DNA from: Drosophila persimilis
Lineage: Eukaryota > Arthropoda > Insecta > Diptera > Drosophilidae
Direction: 5' to 3'
DNA length: 64,000 bases
Assembly (NCBI RefSeq): GCF_003286085.1
Contig: NW_020825708.1
Coordinates: 1-64,000, forward strand
The notes under the pieces are model-generated. The model was not told the DNA's origin. It did not search any database and saw nothing but the letters and a program-made list of their open reading frames with translations. Position 1 is the first letter of the stretch, and the number at the start of each line of letters is the position of its first letter. The position numbers were made by a program, and so were the translations under genes. Below, piece after piece: positions 42,228 to 53,902 of this stretch.

Positions 42228-43430
42228 ACGTTGGTATTACTTCATAGAAAGTTTCACACCAAAAATCATTTATTAGCCAGGCTCAACTAACGTAGTAGCG
42301 GACGCTTTATCTCGGATTAAAATAAATCATATGACAGATAGTCGACCAGACAGAATCAGAATCAGATATAAATACTCAGCATTCAGCAGAGAGTAGTTTT
42401 GAAAACGTCATTCAAGAGACTAGCAAGCCTCTAAACCAATTTAAACAGCAGCTACTATTAGCGCAAGGGAGATTCACAGTTCATGAGTTAGTAAGAGTTT
42501 ATGAAAATACCCGACATATTATTGAATTTGATACGGTTGACAATCTGCTAATAATTTTAAAAGAATTTATTCAGCCTCACTTAACCACAGGAATACACTG
42601 CACTTTAGAAGATTTATACCTTATCCAAAATAAGCTAAAGGAAAACTTCATAAATAAATTTCTCTTCACGAGAAAGTTCCTCCAAGATGTAGTAAATTCA
42701 GAAGATAAAGCTATAATTATAGAAGAAACTCATTGCAGAGCCCATAGAGGACTAGATGAAAATTACAAACAAATAACTAAGCTGTATTATTGGCCAAACC
42801 TGCACAAAAAATTAAAAGAATATATAAAAAATTGTGAGATCTGTAACAAAAACAAATATCACAGACACCCTGTAAAAATTCCAATTGGGGAAACTCCCAT
42901 TCCAGCAAAAGAAGGAGATCAATTACACTTAGACATATACTATGCCCAAAACCTAACATTCATAACTTGTATAGATTCTTATTCCAAATACTTGGTGGTC
43001 AAGGAAATTCAAAGTAAATTAAACATTGAAAATAAGGTAATGGAAATTTTGCAACACTTTCCGTTAGCAACATCATTAATGACTGACAACGAACCAAGCT
43101 TTACTTCAGCACAATTTAGATCATTCATACAAAGAAGTAACTTAACTATTTATTATGCTGATCCCAGACACAGCACCTCAAATGGCCAGGTAGAAAGGGT
43201 ACATTCCACACTAACAGAAATAGCGCGGTGCATCAAGGATGAACTAAATCTAACAGATTATTCAGAAATAATAATAAGGGCGGCACTGAAATATAACCTG
43301 ACGATACATTCAACGACCAATCAAATGCCATATGACATATTGTATAACAAAATAGAACACAAACATAATCCAATATTACTTAAGGAAGCTCAGACCAAAA
43401 TGCTTAAGCTACATAACAAAGATAGAAGAG
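42228..43430 (+). pseudogene. pol: Errantivirus pol fragment: RNase H tail and integrase, arm R
   Basis: Same as 22702-23904. The plus-strand frame starts in RNase H (DDPTRWYYFIESF), meets TAG at 42274-42276, passes NVVADALSR, shifts frame near 42340, then stays open through the integrase HHCC (HCRAHRGL...CEICNK) and DDE (LDIYYAQ, MTDNEPSF, NGQVERVHS) to the ISY at 43431. No upstream gag/PR/RT. Integrase would insert cDNA; here it is defunct. Confidence 0.85.
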
Positions 43431-43823
43431 AACGAGGGGGAACGTTGTGAGTTGCTGCGGACACCGCAACTCTACAGTTATACCCGATACTAAGTCAGTA
43501 TGGCTCTCCTCCGGCAGACGCCGCTAATATTAAACGACACGACAAAGAATGCGTGCGAGAGAGACAGAAAATCAGTCTGAGCGTGACGTCGGGCGCTGCG
43601 TAGCCAATGCAAATTGATTTGTTCCTTTTGGCTACAAAAATTATCTGATCTGATCCAAATTCAGCAACCGGATAGATATAGTTATTCTCTATGATTCTGC
43701 GTCTTTAGTTTTCTCTTTCTTTGTGGGGGCGGAAGTGGGCGGGGCAAAGTTTTGAAATATTTTTGGAGCAGTGACATATCACAGAAGTCTGGATCCAAAA
43801 CATCGTTGGTCTAGCTCTTATAG
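43431..43823 (-). mobile_element. ISY/DINE-1-like fragment between integrase and env, arm R
   Basis: Reverse-oriented ISY 3' part beginning 'aacgagggggaacgttgtga', ending 'ctagctcttatag'. Same site as 22309-22701. Confidence 0.85.
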
Positions 43824-45390
43824 GAGAAGTAGTTTATGAAAAGAAATTCGGGGAAAGAAATAAACTTCAATCCCGATACAAAAAGCAGGTAGTTAAGGAA
43901 AATCGACCGAATAAAATTATAATCAACAATAGAAACAGAATTATACATAAAGATAACATCAAATATTAAATATTTTTTCCAGAAAATGTCTGCGAATATA
44001 CTTATACTGACTTTTGTTATATTGACGACTTCGGAAGTAATACGCATAGTGACTATCTATTGCTCAAAGACGACAGAGACGTTTACACTTATGAAACATA
44101 CGCTGAACTTTTCCATATTACTAATTTGAGTTTTTATAGAGAGATAATTGATAAAGAATCCAAAAATGTCAACAAATCAATTAATTCAGACGATGAGTGG
44201 GAAATATCAATGGACTTAAGTCTATTAAAATTAATGATTTCAGAATTAGTTCCAAAACGGAATGAAAGGGGAATTAATGAATTAGGTACCATTTGGAAAT
44301 GGATAGCAGGCAGCCCTGATCATGACGACTTTTTGAAAATACAAAACAAAGTAAATGAATTAACTGAAAATAATAATAAACAATTTGTAATAAATTCCAA
44401 ATTTTTCAAAGAAATTGAATTGCTATCAAATTCATTAAAAAATGTCATCTTCAATGAAGAAACGATACTGAGAAAGCATCGTTTAAAATTAATAACTTTT
44501 GACCTACTAAATTTAGTTGATACCATAACCCTCTTAAAAGTAAACATTTTCAATACAAACATTTTAAATAAAAACGAAATAGAGGACATTTATAAGCATG
44601 AAAAACATCCTGTTGAACTGTCTGATCTGCTGGACATTGCAACGGTTAAAATAATTCGAAATGCAGATTTAATAATCATTTACATAAAATATCCTCAAAT
44701 TAAAGATATTTGCAAGTTTTACCATGCAAGAGCCATCTCACAAAATGATGGAATGTTAGTTAAGTTTGTGAATGTAAGGAGAAATACTATTTAATGAATA
44801 ATTTTAAAAGTGAAACTTTTAACAATTACGCACAAATAAATTTAAAGAATACCTGTTTCACCAATTTACTTAATGGCTTTAAAGCCAACTGCACTAAAAA
44901 AAGGGGAAAAAACAAAGAAATAGACATCATTCAGGATGGTGCCATATTAGTTTCAGGCAAAAATATCGTAGACAATACTACTTTGTTAGGATCGTATCTC
45001 CTTATATTCAACAACACAATTGTAATAAATAATATAACCCACATAAATGATAAGGGTAAAATTCTATGATATATATCGCATCATAGATATAGCGATTTTG
45101 AATTAGTTGATTATATACAATCGAATGATAAGCAATTTTCTTTTGATAATGTTAATATTTTAAATCCCCTTATAACATTAGGTAATACGGCCTTACCATT
45201 AACAACATTATTTTTAATCATTTTGATATTGATAATGTTATTTTACTTCGGCTATAAATTAACCAAATTTGTACTTATTAAATCAATAAGAATACCGTCA
45301 GAAGAAATAGTGGAAAGCAACATTCAAATACTGTCAGAAGAAATTAGAGCTCTATCAGAACTTCAAAATGTATCGGGACGAAACATTTAA
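43824..45390 (+). pseudogene. env: Errantivirus-like env, arm R (frameshifted, not split by copia)
   Basis: Plus-strand env remains: a splice-acceptor-like 'ttttttccag' at about 43973-43983, a hydrophobic leader, the main open piece 44060-44794 (244 codons), a second piece 44794-45069 in another frame, and the membrane anchor with tail to about 45390. Because copia is absent, the anchor is contiguous, but an in-frame stop after 45069 and at least two frame changes remain. The 'GTIWKWIAG' region is characteristic of insect errantivirus envelope proteins, which mediate membrane fusion. Confidence 0.85.
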
Positions 45391-45399
45391 GAATGGGGG

Positions 45400-45930
45400 A
45401 GTTACCGTACCCAATTCTATTGAGCTCTTATACGAGTTGTAAACAATCTTTGGCTTTCCAAATCGAAAACAATTTCAATCTTGGGCCTCCGCCTAATTGA
45501 TTTCTAAGATGTACAATCTCAAGGGCTCCCGCCGCAATCCCAATCTTTGACACTCGCCTAAATGGAAAACCAATGTTTGCCCACACCCGGCTTCTCATAA
45601 ACAATCTCACTCCCGGCTTTCTGCAGATCCTGCACTTTAGGCCTTTTACAGTTCTCTCTTTGGATGACGAAATCCAATACTCGGGATGGCGAAATCAATT
45701 GAAATGTTTATAGAAAAACTATTCCCGAAAGGGATCAACGATGCAAAGATCAGAAAGTTCAAGCCAGTCTTGATCCAAAAGCGACACCGCAAAGTCGAGC
45801 TAAAAATTAAGATCGCGCAAACCCTTTGTCCGGAATCCTTTGTGACCCTCTACTTAAATCTATATCTGTGAAGTTAGAAGTAAAATAAAAACTTTTTAAA
45901 AACGCAATCCGCTACCGCAGTTATTTAATT
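45400..45930 (+). repeat. Errantivirus-like 3' LTR, arm R
   Basis: Follows the polypurine tract 'gaatggggg'. Begins AGTTACC (arm L has AGTTAAC) and ends near 'cagttatttaatt'. About 531 bp. Confidence 0.6.
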
Positions 45931-46175
45931 TGCATTGCCGTTTTACACAATGTCGTTGTCATTTTATTTGCGGTTGTGTTTGCATGTGTGTTTGCGTTTG
46001 TGTTTGCTGCCAGGGCTTTCGTCATGAGAGGGGCGTTCAAGCTCAAACTCGAACCAGGTTCGATTGTAATGTTCGATCCGTTCGCTGCTTTTTCCGCTCG
46101 GGCTGAAGTATCGTCTATATGTAGGTATGAAGGCAGGTATGTTTCGAGGCCTCTTGTTCTGCAGACTCTTCACTG

Positions 46176-46622
46176 TTAGTCCGTCTCTTTGTCGTTTCCC
46201 CCTTTCGACTCTCTCAGTTGGTTTACTTGTTTCGTATGCAGGGTGGGGAGGAGGCAATAAGAATGTGTGGGTATTCGCGAGAGGCGGGAAAAGTGGCCGT
46301 GAGAGCGGCGTCTTTTCAGCATTTCCCTTTGTGTTTGGCTCTTGGCTGTGGCCGTGGATACATCAGCGATGGCTCGGTACTCACGCTTGCTGTTATCATT
46401 GTATTGGCTGCAGCCGCCGTCGCTGTGGCGTCGGCGCTCTGCATTGGCGTTGACGTTGGTGTTGGCGTCTGCGCCGAGTGCTCTGCTGCTGCTGCTGCTA
46501 TTGGCGGAGTTGGTGTTGGTGTAGATGGCTCCTGCTGCTGCCGCTAGGGCCCCTCTGCGGGCCGGTCTGCCGCCGTCGCTGTGGCATCTGTTTGACCCCC
46601 GTCTGGCCATTCCCTTCGTCAT
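46176..46622 (-). CDS. Low-complexity ORF, arm R copy
   Basis: Same 148-codon ORF as 4607-5053, on the minus strand. It lies downstream (in the minus direction) of the LINE poly(A) at 46767-46775, separated by about 145 bp of CA-rich DNA that includes a second copy of the LINE's terminal 'ccaataaat..cattaa' motif. This suggests the 5' region of another element in head-to-tail order. Confidence 0.3.
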   Translation of the reverse strand: MTKGMARRGSNRCHSDGGRPARRGALAAAAGAIYTNTNSANSSSSSRALGADANTNVNANAERRRHSDGGCSQYNDNSKREYRAIADVSTATAKSQTQREMLKRRRSHGHFSRLSRIPTHSYCLLPTLHTKQVNQLRESKGGNDKETD

Positions 46623-46779
46623 GGTTGTTGTTAGTTTGTGTGTTGGCGATTTGCTGCCTGCTTGTTGTTTTTAATTGAAAAGTCTCTTGTGTGTGTGTGT
46701 GTTTGTGTTTAATGTATTTATTGGCACTTTCTAACTCTTTACACAGTTTTCTCTCGTTAGTTTGTGTTTTTTTTTAAAT

Positions 46780-49044
46780 TAATGTTATTTATTGGGGAGC
46801 AGAAAGTTTGTCGGTAGTAGTAGTGGCGGTTGGGGAAAGGGACTTTTGTCATGTCAGGGGGGGCACGGCACGGCACGGCACACGACAGACACCACAAAAA
46901 GAAAACAGGGCACCGCAGAAAAAAGGAAATGGCGACACGGCAAAGAACAATCAAAAAGAGGCGACACGACACGGTTATAAACGTCCGACGATCGCAACCT
47001 CTCGAGCGGGTGGACGAGATGAGAGTAGCAGACGAGGTTCATGATGGAACACTCCATGTCCGCCAACTCTCACAATCTCCCATCCACTCGAAAGACCCGA
47101 TCGCCGATCGACATTTACCGGTGCTCTCACCCCCGGTTCCACTTTCACTCAGCACAATATTGAGTGAGATGAAAGTGGTCCGAGGGCAGCAGCACCGACA
47201 AGTAGGCAATGGAAAATTGCATTGGCTGTTTATTTTAGTGGCTGCCTGTGTTGTTGTTGGTTAATAGCCTGTGTCGTATGTTCACTGCGCCGTGTGTATT
47301 GGCTGCTATGTTGTCGGGGGATGGGATGGGATGGGAAGGGGAAAGTTTGCCTTCTCCCTTATAACCGCCCGGATACTGTAAACTTCTGGATATTTCGATC
47401 CGGGCGCGAGACGCTCCGAGGAGACGACCGCATAGCATCTTGTGGGCGGTTGAAATGGCTTTAATAGGGCGTTTGGCAGAGTGGCGAAGGTTGGCAGTGT
47501 ATGTTTTATTCCTGCACAACCGCATTTAGCATTTAGCGGCATTTGGAGTGGGTTGGGGTTGGGTGAGGAATTGGCTGGGCGTAATTGCCGAAGTCGGCGG
47601 CCGATAACACACTGGCATTGATAAATGCAATTTGAATTTGAATTGACTTTTGTAGGTTATCGGCTCGGGTATTTTCCTAATTGGCGTGGTATTTTTTTTT
47701 TTTTTTGGTCATTAATGGCGTTGCCACTTGTCAGGTATTGGGGAATGGGTGATAGTTGGCAAAGAAGAAGAAGAAGGAGAAAACAAGAATGGTAAGTAAA
47801 AATATAAATGGACTACAAAAATATACAATTAGACTACAATAAGACTACAATAAATTACAAAAACTTATTCCTAATATCACAGATAATTAACTAATGGTAA
47901 CACACTACGGAACAATAAAAGTGACATCTACAACAAAGCATTGTTGCGAACATTGCGCTGCATGCCGGTCGGCTCTGCTGTCTCCCTGTGCGTTGTGTTG
48001 GCTGGCTGGATTTTTGGTGTAGGCGTGCAGCGTGGGCAAAAATTGGAGATGGCGAGCGGCTCTGGTCCGGCCGCCCACGTTGCATCTGTCTGGATGATTG
48101 GCTGCGGCATCCGAATGGCACTGGTCCGACCACCCGATGCAATGTCAATGATGTTGGAGTTGGCGTCGATGCGTGATGCCAATGGTCCGAGTTACCAGGA
48201 TGCGTTGTCAGTAGAATTGGCCTGGCCTCCTCGGCCACGTTCATCGTCGGGTTGTTGGTGTGATTTTGAGTGGCTGCTGGTCCGGCCACCCAGATGAGGA
48301 GGTGTTCGTTTCGGCGTGTTATTTAATTTGTGTTTATTTGCAGGTACTTGTCGGCGTTTGGATGTTATTTGTGGCGACCCTTGTCTGGTTGGTGTTGACG
48401 TAAAACAGCAGGTGAGTATTTTGTGTGTTTTGGCAGTCTGCTTCTCCCTCCTGTTTCTTCTTCCTTTGCAGGATTTGCTGGCGTCCGGCGGCTCAACACC
48501 GCGCCATCCCGCCCTCACATAATGGCATGAGAGCCGGGTGCGACCCAGTGGAGCGCATCTGCGTCGTCGTTGGAAATGGCAGTTGTCTGTTTGGAGTGGA
48601 GTAACGTCACGGCCATGGGCAGTCGGCAGCGTCATCGAAGGAGGCCTACTTTTCCGCCCCTTTAGCAGGAAATTGTTGATGTTGATGGCGAGGCAGCTTC
48701 TTGTTGGTCAGCTCTGTCTGTGTATTGGCAGGTACGTGTGATTTTCGTGGGTTTTGGCAGTTTTTCGTTGTTGTCCGATTTACGTCTATTTCTTTGTATT
48801 TTAGTGGCTGGCCTCTGGACTTCTGTTGGAATTGACGGTAGTGCTGCTGATGAGGCCTCCAAATTTCGTCCATTATACCTCAAGAGAGTTGCAGGAGTGG
48901 CGAGGCAGCTGCTGGAGGGGCAGCTCTGTCGGTTTAATAGCAGGTGAGTATGTTTGTTGGTCATTTGTAGATTTTTGTTAATTGTGTTTAATTTTTGTCT
49001 ATTTTCAGGTTTTATTGGCACTAAACTTCTGCAATTCGGCGCAA
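46780..49044 (-). other. Long A/C-rich 3' region of the LINE
   Basis: No RT, endonuclease or other conserved domain in any frame. Minus-strand short ORFs are Lys/Asn/Thr/Pro/Gln-rich, a reflection of A/C bias. A long T run (about 47691-47706 on plus) and GT-rich stretches are present. Intron-like 'ttttcagg' and 'caggtgagt' strings on the plus strand are fortuitous. Confidence 0.55.
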
Positions 49045-50018
49045 TCAGTAGACGTCTTTTAATCCGTCGCTTTCGAAGTCGCCACTGGATTGTCCATTTA
49101 GAAACTTACGTAGGTCATCGTAAGGCTCTTCGTCGGTCCATTGGCTGTCGTCGTCCATGTCCATATCCGGCTCAGTGTCCGATATGGCTACTGCTGTTGC
49201 TGTATTGGCGGCGGCTGATGATGTTGGCAGAGGGGCAGGGACTGCTGGTGCTGTTGGTTGGAGTTGGGGCACGGCTGTTGTGCCCTTGCCATTTGCTGCA
49301 GCCAATTTTGTGAGTAGCTCTGCCATCTGGTCGATCCTCCTTTCAAACTCTATTATACGCTGTACGTATAATTGCAGATTTTGAGCGCAGCTGCCATCGC
49401 ACTGTGCGTCTGGCCGCTGCTGCTGCTGGTGTTGGCGTGGCGTCGGTCATGGCTGGGGATGATGTTCGCCATACCGATGCTGCTGCCGATGCTGCCGATC
49501 CGGTTATGGAGTGGCTGTGGATGTGGCTGCTGCTGGCGACGTTGGATTGGCTGCTGTCGCTGTTGGATTGGCTGTGGTTGCTGTTTGCGACGCTCCTCCT
49601 CCCTGGCGACCCTGTAGGCCAGGAGCTGCTGCCTGGCTGCCTTAAAGGATGGGCATCCCTTGTATGAGCTGATGTGCAGGCCCTGGCAGTTGGCGCATTT
49701 GGGAGCGGCACTCCTCGGCTTGCTGCAGTCTGTCGTCAGGTGCCCACCCGCGCATTTCGTGCAAACTGCAGCGCGTCTACAATATGCGCGGGTGTGGCCA
49801 AACACCTGGCAACGATGGCACTGGGCAGGGTCACGGGAGACTCCAAGTCTCTCAACCGTGACGGGCCTCCCACCCAGGCGTCTCAGCTTCAACAGATCGA
49901 ATTGGCCACGGTCCGGCTTGGAGGCGATCTGAGCCTCGAAGAGGTTGAATTGGCGGCTGCGATCGAATCGATCGTTGATCACCCTTACAAACCGAACCGT
50001 GAACCCCTCGTTCAGCAT
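49045..50018 (-). pseudogene. gag: LINE ORF1 (Gag) with three zinc knuckles, frameshifted
   Basis: The N-terminal piece 50018-49353 includes the Jockey-type conserved region before the knuckles and three Cys motifs: CHRCQVFGHTRAYC (residues 67-80), CTKCAGGHLTTDC (86-98) and CANCQGLHISSYKGC (108-122), then a Gln-rich linker. A frame change near 49380 leads to a Leu-rich coiled-coil-like segment and an acidic C-terminus ending at 49045. Such Gag proteins bind RNA and, for HeT-A/TART, target telomeres. The piece lacks the N-terminal third because the element is 5'-truncated. Confidence 0.8.
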
Positions 50019-50088
50019 ACTGCTGCGAGTCTAGTCTGGCGGCGTGGAGTGGGAGAGTCCTCGGATGAGGATCCTCAAGCCACGATCC

Positions 50089-52771
50089 GCGGGCAGACAG
50101 TGGGGAGAGGCCAACCAGGCCAGCACAGCCAGAACAAGGGAGCGCGAGAAACCCACATGGGTTGGTAGAGGGTTGAGCAGGGGAGGATCGTCGACGGGGA
50201 CTCGATGAACAAACCACGAGGCCGCCCAGTTCGAGTTTTGCCCACGTCGCCAAGCAGGTCAGGGAGTGTTCGTTTCGGTTCGACGGAACGGCGAAACCAC
50301 TCGAGTTCCTGGAACAAATCGAGTGGTCAGCCGACATGTACGGTTTGGATTTGAATTTAATTCCACGAGCAATGCCTGGGCTGCTAAAGGGTCGGGCGCT
50401 CATGTGGTTTGTAGCCAACAACAGGCAGTGGCAGACATGGAACGCATTTGCGCGTAGCTTCCAAGCATACTTCCTGCCGAGGGGGTATTTTGAAAAATTA
50501 CTCCAGGAGGTGAGATTGTGGAAGCAAAGGTGGGGAGAGCCATTCAAGGACTACATGGTGGAGATGCAGACCCTCATGCGGCCACTAAAATGCACGCCCG
50601 AAGAGCAGTTGGAGCTCATCAGAGACAACAGCATGCCCGATTTGAGGGTGTTCATCAGCGGAAAAAAGGCCGGTCCCGACGCGGCGGGACGACCAAGCGA
50701 ACACGAACATAGAGGCTGGGTTCGTGAAAAACCCAGCCCAGGCGTGTCGACGATGCGGAAGTGACCGCCATTGGGCACAAGCAATCAAAGGCCGACCGAT
50801 AACAAGCAAGGTAGGAGCCCCGACATGGCAGTGCTGCCAGAAAGCGGGAAACGCCCCGCGACCCAAGCCGCGGAGGGCCGTGCCAGGGTCGCAAGACGAA
50901 GCCCCCCAAAACTCGTAGGAGAACTCACGGTGGAGGATGTCCAGCTGTCGGCGGTGGTGAGGATCGCGGGCAGCAACTGGAAAGCAACGGTCGATACCGG
51001 GGCGACAAGCAGGGGAAGAGAGGCACCAGAAAGAGACGAGGAAGCTGATGCGGCTGGCTGACGGAGGCAGCCGGGAAATCAATTCCCAGATCGAGGTGGA
51101 GATCGGGGACAAGATCGTTACAATCCCGCTTCTCGTGTTGCCCGGAGTAATTGATGCGCTTGTCCTGGGTTGTGATCCCTGCGAGAGGCCACCGCCAGGG
51201 GCGGTTGGAGGAGAAGTTGTCAGTGGCGGTGGTAGCGGACACTGGAGGGTCCGTCGAGCCCGCATCCGACGGAACGCGAGCGGAGGAGGGATCGGTCGAA
51301 AACTTCCTGCCAAAGGAGTTGGAAGAGTTCCGAGAACTGAAGGGAGTGTCGAACATAGCTACACACACGATCACACAAACAGCGTTACTACCCCAAAAAT
51401 CCCAAGATGCAAGCCGAAATCAACCAACAGGTTGACGAGCTGCTGGAAAGAGGGTACATTGAGCCATCGAAGAGTCCGTACAGTTCACCCATCGTGATGG
51501 TCAAAAAGAAGACGGGAAGGTGGAGATTATGCGTGGACTTCAGACAGATAAACGCGAAGTCCATCAAGAATGCGTACCCCATGCCAAGAATAGACTATAT
51601 TTTGGACCAGCTCAGGGAGGCACGGTTCATCAGTAGCTTAGACTTAAAGGACGGTTATTGGCAGATACCACTGGAGGAAGGCAGCAGGAAGTTCACCGCG
51701 TTCACGGTGCCTGGCAAAGGGATGTTCCAGTGGAAGGTGATGCCATTCGGACTCCACTCAGCCTCGGCTACGTTCCAGAGGGCATTGGACCAGGTGATAG
51801 GCCCCGAGATGATGCCACACGCGTTCGCGTACCAAGACGACATCATTGTCATCGGCCGTACCGAGGAGAAGCACAAGCGCAACGTCGAAGAAGTTTTTCG
51901 ACGGTTGAAAAATGCAAACTTGCGCCTAAACGTGGACAAGTGTCAATTTTTTAAGAAGGAACTACGATACCTGGGGCATTTGGTGACGGGAGACGGCATC
52001 TGCACCGATCCCGAGAAAGTGGCAGCCATTAAGGAGTTGTAGCCGGCAGCGAGTGTTAGAGAGCTACGACAATACTTGGGCGTGGCCTCCTGGTACAGGC
52101 GTTTCGTAAAGGGATTCGCCACGTTGGTGCAGCCCCTCAGCACTTTGCTGAAGAAGAAGGCGAAGTGGGAATGGTGAACAGAACAGCAACAAGCGTTCGA
52201 GGACGTAAAAAGTCGGCTGACAGCAGACCCGGTGTTGGCATGCCCGGATTTCTCAAAGAAATTCGTGCTCCAGACGGACGCCAGCCACTACGGACTGGGG
52301 GCGATCCTGACGCAAGAGACGGAGAAGGGCGAGAGGGTCATCTCATACGCCAGTAGGACTCTGAATAGCGCAGAAAATAACTATTCGGCGACTGAAAAGG
52401 AGTGTCTGGCCATTGTATGGGCTATAAGAAAGCTAAAGCCCTATCTGGAGGGATACCATTTCAAGGTAGTCACAGATCACATGGCGTTGAAATGGTTGAA
52501 CAGCATCGAGAGCTCAACGGGGAGGATCGCCAGGTGGGCGCTGGAGCTACAACAATACGACTTCGAAGTGGCATATAGGAAAGGGCAGCTGAACGTAGTG
52601 GCGGACGCAATGTCCCGACAGCCATTGGCGGAGCGCTGCCTGAGAACCACCGAGGAGGAAGCAGAGAAGGGACACGAACCTGAGGCAGAGTGCGGATGGA
52701 TTAAAAAGGTCAAAGAGAGGATGAGGACGGAACCGAGGAAATATCCGGATTACGTGGAGGAAGCAGGTCGC
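50089..52771 (+). mobile_element. Family-B gypsy-like element 1, truncated and decayed
   Basis: Starts inside gag (match to 55277 onward) and ends inside the RNase H-integrase spacer at about 52771, where it joins arm-type sequence (52772). No LTRs. Gag piece about 50219-50660 with a deletion of the region before the knuckles; remnants of both Cys motifs at 50740-50840; protease DTGAT at about 50996; RT and RNase H 51407-52771. Multiple frameshifts and stops. Confidence 0.85.
51360..52771 (+). pseudogene. pol: Family-B reverse transcriptase/RNase H, decayed
   Basis: RT is open from 51407 to TAG 52040-52042, with 'DLKDGYWQIPL' and the palm motif reading YQDD instead of YLDD. After the stop the frame continues (RRFVKGFATLVQPLSTLL), another TGA at 52175-52177, then RNase H (TDASHYGLGAILTQE; NVVADAMSR). 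Loss of frame upstream around 51000-51400 separates protease from RT. Same family as the nested gypsy pol, with similar RT and RNase H motifs. Nonfunctional. Confidence 0.85.
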
Positions 52772-53160
52772 GAATACCCACACATTCTTATTGCCTCCTC
52801 CCCACCCTGCATACGAAACAAGAAAACCAACTGAGAGAGTCAAAAGGGGGAAACGACAAAGAGAGCGGACTAACAGTGAAGAATCCGCAGAAGAAGAGGC
52901 CTCGAAACATACCTGCCTTCGCGATTACACGCACATACATACAGACGATACTGCAGCCCGAGCGGAAGAAGCAGCGAACGGATCGAACATTACAAACGAA
53001 CCTGGTTCGAGTTTGAGCTTGAACCAGGCCCCCCCCCCCCCTCATGACGAAGGCCCTGGCCGCAAACACACATGCATTGTGCAAAACGGCAATGCACACA
53101 ATAGAATTGCCATCCACCTCAGCTGAGGCAGCCAGACGAAAATTACTCTCCAAAAACAAC
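52772..53160 (+). repeat. Third copy of the arm-type low-complexity segment
   Basis: Matches 4957-5298 of arm L with more divergence, including a C run of about 13 at 53028-53041. It extends about 60 bp past the point where arm L enters the errantivirus LTR, so it marks that LTR's insertion boundary. Then abuts ISY. Confidence 0.75.
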
Positions 53161-53902
53161 ACTGCGGACACCGCAACTCTACAGTTATACCCGATACTAA
53201 GTCAGTATGGCTCTCCTCCAGCAGACGCCGCTAATATTAAACGACACGACAAAGAATGCGTGCGAGAGAGACAGAAAATCAGTCTGAGCGTGACGTCGGG
53301 CGCTGCGTAGCCAATGCAAATTGATTTGTTCCTTTTGGCTACAAAAATTATCTGATCTGATCCAAATTCAGCAACCGGATCGATGTAGTCATTCTCTATG
53401 ATTCTGCGTTTTTAGTTTTCTCGAATCTGCAATATTGTGGATGCAACAGATTTTCGTCCTTTGTGTGGGCGGAAGGGGGTGGTGCGAAATTTTGAGATAT
53501 ACGTTTTATAGTGAGATCTAACAGGAGTGCGGATACTAAATTTGGTTACTCTAGCCTTAATAGTCTCTGAGATTTGTGAATATCCCCAGATTTGCATTCT
53601 TTGCGGGGGCGGAAGGGGGTGTGGCGAAATTTTGAAACAAACTCGTCTCGGTCCGATATATTAGGAGTGTGGATACCAAATTTGGTTGCTCTAGCTTTTA
53701 TAGTCTCTGAGATCTAGGCGCTAATGTTTTACTCTAAGCAAAGCCGCCTATGCTACGTGTGTGTTAGAGAGAGACAGGGCGAGAAAAAATGAAATTGTTT
53801 TCTTGATGCTGGCTATAATAATAATACGATCCAATTCAGATTCTGCAGTCTAAAAGATATGGTCATTCTCTACGATTCTGCGTTTTTGGTTTTCTCGTAT
53901 CT
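53161..53902 (-). mobile_element. ISY/DINE-1-like element, truncated at both ends
   Basis: Reverse orientation, hairpin half present ('actgcggacaccgcaactc'), interior to 'tttctcgtatct', where the family-B LTR begins. The same ISY/LTR junction recurs at 60657/60658. Confidence 0.85.

Larger units (their letters stand above)
41545..46775. repeat. Inverted-repeat arm R
   Basis: Reverse complement of arm L (4456-6078 and 20982-24587) without copia; spacer between arms about 17 kb. It ends in the T run at 46767-46775, which is also the poly(A) of the adjacent minus-strand LINE. It preserves the copia-free target site at 45152-45156. Confidence 0.9.
46767..50088 (-). mobile_element. Gag-only Jockey-clade LINE fragment, HeT-A-like layout
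   Basis: Minus-oriented non-LTR element truncated at its 5' end (about 50088, against a family-B gypsy). It contains ORF1 (gag, 50018-49045, frameshifted), then about 2.27 kb with no reverse transcriptase, AATAAA (minus) near 46790 and a run of nine A at 46775-46767. The 3' region is strongly A/C-biased on the sense strand and has imperfect repeated blocks ('gaggcagct.ctg..gg.cagctctgtc' type, about 48690-48930 on the plus strand). Gag plus a long A/C-rich 3'UTR without RT is the HeT-A plan; a simple internal deletion of a Jockey/TART-like element would look similar. Confidence 0.6.

Noticed and set aside
46767..50088. LINE as an ordinary complete Jockey element
   Set aside because: No endonuclease or RT motif found downstream of Gag in any frame, so it is either gag-only or internally deleted.
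53028..53041. C run (and G runs at about 11140 and 20080) as functional G-quadruplex elements
   Set aside because: Single homopolymer runs whose lengths differ between near-identical copies; more likely slippage or sequencing error.
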